Notes under the pieces: model-generated
The model's database searches: none
What the model was told of the DNA's origin: nothing
The model's input: only the letters and a program-made list of their open reading frames with translations
Program-made: the position numbers and the translations under genes
Part shown: one piece after another, positions 1 to 4,724 of the stretch
How positions within the stretch are numbered: position 1 is the first letter of the stretch
Layout: every line of letters starts with the position of its first letter
NCBI GenBank assembly: GCA_964590495.1
Contig: CAZPWQ010000162.1
Location: 1-6,379, forward strand
DNA length: 6,379 bases
Origin: CAZPWQ01 sp964590495
Lineage (GTDB): Bacteria; Bacteroidota; Rhodothermia; Balneolales; Balneolaceae
Direction: 5' to 3'

Positions 1-716
1 TACATCGGCGACGTACTTCCACCCTGTGGCTTCAGCAGGATCTCTTCGGCAACGGTCCGTCCGGAAAAACGGGTGAGTGCAATGATCAGATTGGCTATAT
101 CATCGGGATCAATTAACCGGTTTCGATCTATAGTTGAACCTTCCCATGAGGTCGATTGTGTCTGGCCCAGATTTACAGCTGTTACCCCGACATTGGTTTT
201 CATCAGCTCCTTGCGAAGTGACCGGGTGTAACCGAGCAATGCATGTTTGGAGGCGGAATAGGCGCCGCTGTCTCCCAGTCCCTCTACCGAACCCACCGAG
301 CAGATATTGACGATAAGTGATTTTGATTGCCTCTTCAGGGTCAGGCAAAAAACGATTGGTTAAGTTGACTGCTGTAAATAAATTTGATCTAATTTGTTGA
401 TATATATCCTGTAATGAGCTGTCGACCAATGTCTTAAATAGATAGGATCCGGCATTATTTATTAGAAACTGTGGCTGCGGGATTTCTTCAGGGATTGCAA
501 TTTTGTTGACCGATTCTTCATCCGCAGCATCACAAACGATATAGGTTATTTTATTGTCACCTAACTTTTGACACTGCTGTTTTGTCTCTTTGAGTCCCGA
601 TTCGGTTCTGGCTATCAGGATAAGCGCATGGTTTGTCTGACCGGCAAATGCTTTTGCAATGGAACGACCTATTCCCCTGCTGGCGCCTGTAATGATAACT
701 GAGCTTTTCTCTTCAT
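1..716 (-). pseudogene. Frameshifted short-chain dehydrogenase/reductase (SDR family), 3' end at window edge
   Basis: Classical SDR NAD(P)-dependent oxidoreductase; substrate unknown. Reading leftward, the cofactor motif TGASRGIG lies at 667-690 and LINNAG follows, all in one frame. The catalytic Ser (NICSVGS) and YSASK (246-260), then a C-terminal part ending near PQGGSTSPM, lie in another frame. The switch falls at 338-352. Removing one base from the GGG run (338-340) gives LPDLKRQSKSLIVNICS; removing one from the six-A run (347-352) gives a fit nearly as good. The N-terminal frame has no ATG. The ATG at 716-714, behind GGAGGGG, comes into frame only if one A is added to the four-base run at 705-708, which gives MKRKSSVIITGAS. 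The alternative is a TTG start at 726. The two indels cancel, so ATG and C-terminus share a frame. This is a recent pseudogene or a homopolymer sequencing error. The last codon seen is ATG at 5-3, and bases 2-1 (TA on the minus strand) may begin the stop. It lies 12 bases after queE. Confidence 0.8.
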
Positions 717-728
717 TCCCCTCCAAAA

Positions 729-1385
729 TTACCGTACTCCCATAAATTTGTGGGTCTGCAGGCTGATACCCCACTGCGGATTTTCCTTTACATATTTGAT
801 AATCCTCTCAACAGAAGATGGCGTCTCCCATTCGGGCTGCAGCAACAGGTTGGTGTTTTCGGGACATTTAGCAGCATTCTCTTCAGCCCATTCAAGGTCT
901 TTATTGTTAAGCACAACGATCTTCAGCTCATCGACATACGGATATACCTCATCGAGCGGACGCTTGAACCGTTTCGGAGAAAAGGTTATCCAGTCGAGAT
1001 AGCCCGACAGCGGCGAAGATCCACTGGTTTCGATATGCACATCGATTCCCTCCTGTTTAAGGCAGTAGGTAAGCGGACCCAGATCGTGTAACAGGGGTTC
1101 ACCGCCGGTAATGACAGCAAAGGGCGCACCGCTCTCTTTTGCTCTCCGTATAATTTCACCGGTTTTTACTTTCGGATGTTTGGATTCATCCCAACTCTCC
1201 TGCACATCGCACCACCAGCAGTTGACATCGCAACCCGCTGTCCGGATAAAATACGCCGGACGACCACTGTGCGTACCCTCTCCCTGGATGGTGTAGAAAT
1301 CCTCCATCAGGGGATACTCCTCCCCGGCCATCTCATTTCTGTCGATTAATGTTTCCAAAAAATCCTGGTCGGTTGATTTAAACAT
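729..1385 (-). CDS. queE: 7-carboxy-7-deazaguanine synthase (radical SAM), queuosine/preQ0 pathway
   Basis: A 218-residue cytoplasmic radical-SAM enzyme. The family converts 6-carboxy-5,6,7,8-tetrahydropterin to 7-carboxy-7-deazaguanine, the ring-contraction step towards preQ0, queuosine or related 7-deazaguanines. Visible signatures are QGEG at residues 34-37 followed by HSGRPAYFIR, the 4Fe-4S ligands C52, C56 and C59 in CDVNCWWCD, and the SAM-contacting TGGEP at 93-97. The CxxxCxxC cluster inside GCDVNCWWCDVQESWD and the length near 215 residues are typical of the short QueE form. The ATG at 1385 is preceded by AAGG at about six bases. A 172-base spacer separates it from the ATL gene upstream, so it probably has its own promoter, and the broken SDR follows 12 bases after its stop. 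No queC, queD or queF is in the window. Confidence 0.93.
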   Translation of the reverse strand: MFKSTDQDFLETLIDRNEMAGEEYPLMEDFYTIQGEGTHSGRPAYFIRTAGCDVNCWWCDVQESWDESKHPKVKTGEIIRRAKESGAPFAVITGGEPLLHDLGPLTYCLKQEGIDVHIETSGSSPLSGYLDWITFSPKRFKRPLDEVYPYVDELKIVVLNNKDLEWAEENAAKCPENTNLLLQPEWETPSSVERIIKYVKENPQWGISLQTHKFMGVR

Positions 1386-1520
1386 CTGCTGCCTTAAATA
1401 ACTCCACTTTAATTAAAAAGAAAAAGATTTGCCACCTCTGACAAACCTTCAAAATAACCATTAAATGAGACAATTAGTATTCTGTCAAGATTACTTCCTC
1501 ATCAGGTATTACCCAAACCC

Positions 1521-1557
1521 TCCATTACCCCATCATTCCACTAATCCATCATCCAAC
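1521..1557 (-). repeat. Degenerate TGGAT/GATTAG repeat directly after the ATL stop codon
   Basis: Read in the direction of the ATL gene, the bases after its TAG contain TTGGATGATGGATTAG, then TGGAATGATGGGG and TAATGGAGGG: loosely repeated TGGAT, GGAATGATGG and TAATGG units. The region after lysS (6260-6330) has the same flavour. It looks like non-coding interspersed repeat material rather than a terminator, because no stem with a U-run is present. Confidence 0.45.
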
Positions 1558-1875
1558 CTATTCCAATTCAGGTTCCCATAAATGCTTCTCGATATCCACC
1601 TGGTATTCATCAACAAACGTTAATTCTTCCTGCTTTAAACGCTCACGCATCGTATCATCAGGAAAATGGATTCTGCCGGTCAATTCTCCATTGCGGTTTA
1701 CAACCCTATGGGCAGGGATGCCCATTTCAGCAGAATTATTCAGAGCATATCCAACCATTCGCGCACCTGAAGCAACACCGAGCTTTTGTGCAATAGCTCC
1801 ATAGGTCGTCACCTTCCCTTTCGGAATGGAGGCAACCACACGATATACCCGCTGATAAAAATCCTCCTTCACCAT
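1558..1875 (-). CDS. Alkyltransferase-like (ATL) protein, MGMT C-terminal domain without the reactive Cys
   Basis: A 105-residue protein made only of the DNA-binding/active-site domain of O6-alkylguanine-DNA alkyltransferase. It shows the start helix FYQRVYRVVASIPKGKVTTYG, then GARMVGYAL (residues 37-45) and PAHRVVNRNGELTGR (54-68). In true alkyltransferases the tetrapeptide is PCHR; here residue 55 is Ala, so the protein cannot accept an alkyl group. Tyr25 and Arg39, equivalent to the nucleotide-flipping Tyr and the arginine finger of Atl1-type proteins, are kept. ATLs bind O6-alkylguanine and mark it for nucleotide excision repair; this role is inferred from the family. The ATG at 1875 lies two bases after the stop of the DUF2520 gene, with no separate ribosome binding site visible, so translation is probably coupled. 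It is the last gene of the four-gene unit. Confidence 0.88.
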   Translation of the reverse strand: MVKEDFYQRVYRVVASIPKGKVTTYGAIAQKLGVASGARMVGYALNNSAEMGIPAHRVVNRNGELTGRIHFPDDTMRERLKQEELTFVDEYQVDIEKHLWEPELE

Positions 1876-1877
1876 AA

Positions 1878-2747
1878 TTAAGCGTTTAACAGGGATCTTA
1901 AAGAAGCGACCGCAGGTGCATCCAAAGATCCTTTCTTTTCAGCAATTTTTAACGTCTGTCTGCCTAACATTTTATAAAGGTTAAATAGTTCATGATCTGC
2001 CTTTAACAGCTCAAGATGCTTTTCTACCGTTTGCACATCACCCCTGGCAATAGGTCCGGACAGTGCTTCCGGGGAGTTTAAATCTGCAATATTCTGCAGC
2101 GTTGTCTGCATCAGCGGCAAAAGTGCCTGCCGGAGATCCTTCTCCTTCAGGTTCCCCAATTCACCGATACGGGTTGAAGCATCAGTCAATGTCACCAAGT
2201 AATTTGAGGCTACTACTGCTGCTGTATGGATATATGATTTTTCTTTAACTGAAACCTCTAACCATTTGGAGTCTATGTTATTACATAACTCATTCAAATT
2301 TTTTTTAGCCTTACTGTCGCCTTCGATACTGAAGTAAATATTTCTGAAATTCGCGGGGCCGGACGAACGGGTGAAACTTTGAAGAGGATGAAAAGCAGCT
2401 GTAGATGCACCGATATCGGAAAGACAGCTTAATAATTCCGACGGCTCATTACCCGAACAATGCACCACAGTTTTGTTGCTGAAATCACCAGAAAGTTTAT
2501 GCAGCTTCATGGCGACCTCTTTGATAGCAGAATCGGTTACTGTCAAAAAAATAATATCTCCGAGATCATCCGTCCCGGAAGGGAAGCTCCCGGATAATGG
2601 AATAGTTAATTCATCAGCCAGGACTTGGGCTTTTAGGGAAGTGCGGTTGAAAATACTTTTAACATTAAATCCACATTCATGTAAGGTTCGTACAAGAGCA
2701 GTACCTAATGCTCCCAGGCCGATTACAGTTACGTCTGAAGTCTTCAA
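1878..2747 (-). CDS. Rossmann-fold and DUF2520 domain protein, putative NAD(P)-dependent oxidoreductase
   Basis: A 289-residue soluble protein. The N-terminus is a dinucleotide-binding Rossmann domain: VTVIGLGALGTAL with GxGxxG at residues 10-15, then FNRTS at 33-37, where NADP-preferring enzymes bind the phosphate. HCSG (96-99) and HPLQSF (120-125) are hallmarks of the Rossmann-like/DUF2520 family, and the helical C-terminal half corresponds to DUF2520. The fold resembles pyrroline-5-carboxylate and ketopantoate reductases, but no substrate is established. The start is a TTG at 2747-2745. It overlaps the stop of the upstream gene as TTGA, and the Rossmann strand begins five residues later, so no longer start is needed. 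No Shine-Dalgarno is seen, so translation is probably by coupling. The ATL gene follows after two bases. Confidence 0.85.
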   Translation of the reverse strand: MKTSDVTVIGLGALGTALVRTLHECGFNVKSIFNRTSLKAQVLADELTIPLSGSFPSGTDDLGDIIFLTVTDSAIKEVAMKLHKLSGDFSNKTVVHCSGNEPSELLSCLSDIGASTAAFHPLQSFTRSSGPANFRNIYFSIEGDSKAKKNLNELCNNIDSKWLEVSVKEKSYIHTAAVVASNYLVTLTDASTRIGELGNLKEKDLRQALLPLMQTTLQNIADLNSPEALSGPIARGDVQTVEKHLELLKADHELFNLYKMLGRQTLKIAEKKGSLDAPAVASLRSLLNA

Positions 2748-3505
2748 AACAGGACGCGCTGACGGTCACCGTAGGCTGTCAGCAGGCTGCCGCTGTAATC
2801 ATTATATTCACCATTGAGAAAATTCAGTTTCATTTCCCAAAAATTAGCGACCATCGTACCTGCTATAAATGCTGTGGTGCCCTCGATTCGTGATTCCCCA
2901 CTGTTCAAATAGTGCATCAGTCCCGACTGATTTTTATTCTCAACCATAGATTTGACACGTTGAAATTCTTTTTTCCTGCTGTTATCAAGTTCACAGCAAA
3001 AAATGAGAAGAGCACTTCTGGAAGCCAGAACTTCTTCCAAAACATACGCCAGTTCTTTTACAATGGCAGGACCCTGATCGGCAATTTGTATACTCACAGC
3101 AGAAAATTTATCTCCGCAACACTGCAAAATCATCAATTGCTGGAACAAGCTCATATCTTGACTGTAAGCTCCGTCATGGATAAAAAAATCATCATCTTCA
3201 TCACAAAATTCGTTACGCATATAATCATTCACCTCTACCCTTCCCAAAGATGTCTCAAAGTATCTGTTAGACGGCATTGGCAGTTTTTTATCAAGTACTT
3301 CTTCATAGGATTCTACAATCACTGCTGTATCATAATTCTCCATATCCAGCCGACTGTAAATATCACACACCCGTTCAAAATTATCATCATTGATTTTGGT
3401 GGGGGTGAAAAGTAAGCGAATTTGATCATTCACCCCCTTATGATGTTGTCGGGCTTTATAAAGTCCTTCCTCGATTTCTTCCCGTGAATATGATGTGATA
3501 TTCAT
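2744..3505 (-). CDS. Divergent MEMO-like (AmmeMemoRadiSam system protein B / LigB-fold) protein lacking metal ligands
   Basis: A 253-residue protein with no signal peptide or membrane segment. Its landmarks follow the order of the MEMO1/LigB-fold family. LLFTPTKINDDNFERVCDIY (31-50) sits where the family has IxPHAGYxYSG. YDTAVIVESYEE (58-69) replaces YDxVVILGPSH. YFETSLGRVEVND (82-94) matches WxTPLGxVxVD. IHDGAYSQDMSLFQQLMILQ (109-128) matches the AHxxEHSLExQLPFLQ block. SALLIFCCELD (164-174) matches the LLIVSSDxSH strand. The His of PHAG, the His of GPSH, the His after SSD and the C-terminal Cys (here near E208) are all replaced, so any activity would not be that of the metal-binding members. 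The match is by eye and might fail a profile search. The ATG at 3505 lies 18 bases after the PPTase stop; the stop overlaps the next gene's TTG. Confidence 0.6.
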   Translation of the reverse strand: MNITSYSREEIEEGLYKARQHHKGVNDQIRLLFTPTKINDDNFERVCDIYSRLDMENYDTAVIVESYEEVLDKKLPMPSNRYFETSLGRVEVNDYMRNEFCDEDDDFFIHDGAYSQDMSLFQQLMILQCCGDKFSAVSIQIADQGPAIVKELAYVLEEVLASRSALLIFCCELDNSRKKEFQRVKSMVENKNQSGLMHYLNSGESRIEGTTAFIAGTMVANFWEMKLNFLNGEYNDYSGSLLTAYGDRQRVLF

Positions 3506-3523
3506 AGCTGCTTGTCAGATGAG

Positions 3524-4162
3524 TTATTGAGAATAATAAGCAATTGAAATCCATTGCTTATCGCTCTTGAAATTACAAATTTTAGCTATCTTCTCATTAT
3601 TTATTTCGGCGTAGAAACCTCCGTCATTGTGAATATTAACTGCTATATCGTTCATATTTATTCGAAGTCCGCTCCCCTCCAGCTTGATTAACGCTTCTTT
3701 CATCGTCCATAAACGCAGCGCTGAAACATCTGACAGTATCTGATGTTCGCCAGCATGTAAAATACGTTTTTTAAGATTATCGGGGACAGTGCGGTCAGAT
3801 GGTTCCAGATCAACTCCTATCTCAAAATCCGAGGCTAATCCGCAAAGTACATAATAATCAGTATGGGCAATACTGACATCAAACCGGGTATGTTTGTAAT
3901 AACCGTGAGGTTTACCTAGGTCATCTTTAAGAATTTGAAATTGAGCTGCATTCAATCCGATTTCATGCGCCATCTCTTTTAATAATAAACGAGAACTCAG
4001 GTATTCCCGTTTCCGCTTTTTATTTGAAAATCCCTCCAGTTCCACAACTTCTTCAGCCTGTAATTGGTTAATTAATTCAGCCTTCAGCGGACGAATAACA
4101 GTCATTCCATAATGACCCCGTGGTGGAAAGTTTTCGCTTATATGCTTTGAAAATATTATCAT
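3524..4162 (-). CDS. 4'-phosphopantetheinyl transferase superfamily protein (Sfp type)
   Basis: A 212-residue enzyme that moves the 4'-phosphopantetheine arm of coenzyme A onto a conserved Ser of acyl- or peptidyl-carrier proteins. The motifs are in the expected order: basic KKRKREYLSSRLLLKEM (48-64), DDLGKP (80-85), the CoA-side block VSIAHTDYYVLCGLA (96-110) with H100, the Mg-binding GVDLE (D118, E120), and WTMKEALIKLEGSGL with W152, K155, E156 and K160. The two-half pseudo-dimer length suggests Sfp type rather than the short AcpS type. No carrier protein or synthase is adjacent, so the target cannot be told; general fatty-acid ACP or a secondary-metabolite carrier are both possible. The ATG at 4162 has no Shine-Dalgarno. 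Met20 is an alternative but would remove conserved-looking N-terminal sequence. It is the first gene of the minus-strand unit. Confidence 0.9.
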   Translation of the reverse strand: MIIFSKHISENFPPRGHYGMTVIRPLKAELINQLQAEEVVELEGFSNKKRKREYLSSRLLLKEMAHEIGLNAAQFQILKDDLGKPHGYYKHTRFDVSIAHTDYYVLCGLASDFEIGVDLEPSDRTVPDNLKKRILHAGEHQILSDVSALRLWTMKEALIKLEGSGLRINMNDIAVNIHNDGGFYAEINNEKIAKICNFKSDKQWISIAYYSQ

Positions 4163-4186
4163 TTATTCTATTGTCTGACAGAACTT

Positions 4187-4209
4187 AAGTTAAGGCGTTT
4201 ATCGATTAA
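4187..4209 (+). repeat. Left copy of direct repeat bracketing the palindromic block
   Basis: AAGTTAAGGCGTTT followed by ATCGATTAA. It matches 4591-4611 with one mismatch and two single-base gaps, including an exact TAAGGCGTTT core. It lies 25 bases upstream of the PPTase start codon. Confidence 0.5.
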
Positions 4210-4270
4210 AAGAAGAAGTCGAGCCATAGTTTTTAGAGAACAAAAATTCCATAAGTGATAATTTAGGCAT
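4199..4270 (-). CDS. Possible 23-residue ORF with a strong ribosome binding site, upstream of the PPTase
   Basis: The ATG at 4270 is preceded by GGAGGAG with AGGAG nine bases before the start, the best Shine-Dalgarno in the window apart from the one in front of the SDR. The ORF reads MPKLSLMEFLF, then SKNYGSTSSFNR, and stops at TAA 4201-4199, 36 bases before the PPTase ATG. It could be a leader peptide, the truncated start of a lost gene, or chance: the GGAGGAG belongs to the GC-rich repeat block. No homology is recognised. Confidence 0.25.
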   Translation of the reverse strand: MPKLSLMEFLFSKNYGSTSSFNR

Positions 4271-4322
4271 TTTTTCAGACTCCTCCGGGCCCCTTCTGGC
4301 TGTTATACCCCCGACCCACCCT

Positions 4323-4372
4323 AAATCCCTCCCTATTCCACTGAAACCCACAGTGGAACAAGGAGGGACTTT
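4323..4372. repeat. Imperfect palindrome 1 (about 50 bases)
   Basis: The arms are TCCCTCC (4326-4332) with GGAGGGA (4362-4368) outside, and TTCCACTG (4336-4343) with CAGTGGAA (4351-4358) inside. A symmetric 3x3 interior mismatch and a 7-base loop, AAACCCA, separate them. AAA before and CTTT after extend the stem with one bulge. There are 15 perfect base pairs in the core. No U-run follows on either strand that would make it a classical terminator. Confidence 0.75.
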
Positions 4373-4401
4373 TGAAAGCTGCTAATCTAAAAAAAGAGTC
4401 A

Positions 4402-4451
4402 CTCCTTCCTTGTTGCGTGGGTTTTGGTCCCGATTTCTCGGGAGGAAGGAG
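4402..4451. repeat. Imperfect palindrome 2 (about 50 bases)
   Basis: The outer arms are CTCCTTCC (4402-4409) and GGAAGGAG (4444-4451). The inner hairpin is TCCCGA (4428-4433), loop TTTC, TCGGGA (4438-4443). The right arms are continuous, while the left arms are separated by 18 bases, so the structure has a one-sided bulge. Confidence 0.7.
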
Positions 4452-4460
4452 CCGGAGGAT

Positions 4461-4512
4461 GGGTCTGAAAAGCATCGAGCTCTGTAGTACCAGCTCGACC
4501 GATCCGAGACCC
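4461..4512. repeat. Imperfect palindrome 3 (52 bases)
   Basis: The outer arms are GGGTCT (4461-4466) and AGACCC (4507-4512). The inner arms are TCGAGCT (4475-4481) and AGCTCGA (4492-4498), with a 10-base loop. The interior spacers are exactly eight bases on each side, so the palindrome is symmetric. Confidence 0.7.
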
Positions 4513-4590
4513 AAAGGGATCCAGAAGTACAATAGTCACGATGGAAGAAGTATATGGTGATAGTTGAAGGTGGGCTATCCACTTTAATAA

Positions 4591-4611
4591 AAGTAAGGCG
4601 TTTTTCATTAA
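4591..4611 (+). repeat. Right copy of direct repeat bracketing the palindromic block
   Basis: AAGTAAGGCGTTTTTC followed by ATTAA. It is the partner of 4187-4209, with TAAGGCGTTT identical. It lies 113 bases upstream of the lysS start. Confidence 0.5.
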
Positions 4612-4647
4612 TGATGTAATAACACACTCTTAAGAAAAAACTCACAA

Positions 4648-4674
4648 TTTTGCGGGTAATTCCCTATTTTTGCG
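4648..4674 (+). promoter_or_regulatory. Candidate lysS promoter -7 element with overlapping operator-like repeats
   Basis: TATTTTTG at 4665-4672 fits the Bacteroidota -7 consensus TAnnTTTG, 52 bases before the lysS ATG. A TTTG at 4649-4652 is only 12 bases upstream, instead of the usual spacing of about 19, so the -33 element is not convincing. TTTTGCG occurs at 4648-4654 and again at 4668-4674, exactly 20 bases apart, with the near-palindrome GGGTAATTCCC (4654-4664) between them. This could be a regulator site or coincidence in AT-rich DNA. Confidence 0.3.
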
Positions 4675-4724
4675 ACTTGTTCAGAATCTAATAAAAACGA
4701 AATCATTTTCACTTTTTTCATTCC

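Larger units (their letters stand above)
4163..4724. other. Divergent intergenic region with palindromic repeat block; no convincing protein gene
   Basis: This 562-base gap separates the PPTase unit (minus) from lysS (plus). Its outer parts are AT-rich. The core, about 4275-4545, is GC- and purine/pyrimidine-skewed, quite unlike the flanks, and contains three consecutive imperfect palindromes. Several 60-90 codon ORFs cross it in different frames on both strands, but none shows a recognisable domain or a consistent frame. No tRNA, rRNA or transposase was recognised. The composition and palindromes suggest an interspersed repeat or a structured RNA. Confidence 0.7.

Noticed and set aside
727..774. 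GTG at 774 as start of the SDR
   Set aside because: It would add 16 or more residues encoded inside the end of queE, unlike SDR N-termini, which begin a few residues before the TGxxxGxG strand.
2912..3415. Plus-strand open frame of 167 codons
   Set aside because: It lies entirely antisense to the MEMO-like gene and its translation is Phe/Ile/His-rich without motifs. The minus-strand gene fits the operon spacing.
1402..4593. Shared ATTAAAGTGGA (minus strand) upstream of queE and in the 4579-4593 region
   Set aside because: An 11-base match in a 6.4 kb AT-rich window is expected several times by chance, and the flanks do not align well.
4275..4645. Overlapping open frames of 62-87 codons on both strands (4275-4532, 4372-4560, 4382-4645, 4399-4608)
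   Set aside because: They run through the palindromes, have Cys/Arg/Pro/Ser-rich low-complexity translations, no Shine-Dalgarno, and no recognisable domain. They look like by-products of the repeat block.
4163..4724. tRNA, T-box leader or transposase remnant in the divergent gap
   Set aside because: No TTCGA-type T-loop with a paired acceptor stem, no T-box AGGGTGG antiterminator sequence, and no transposase motifs could be found.
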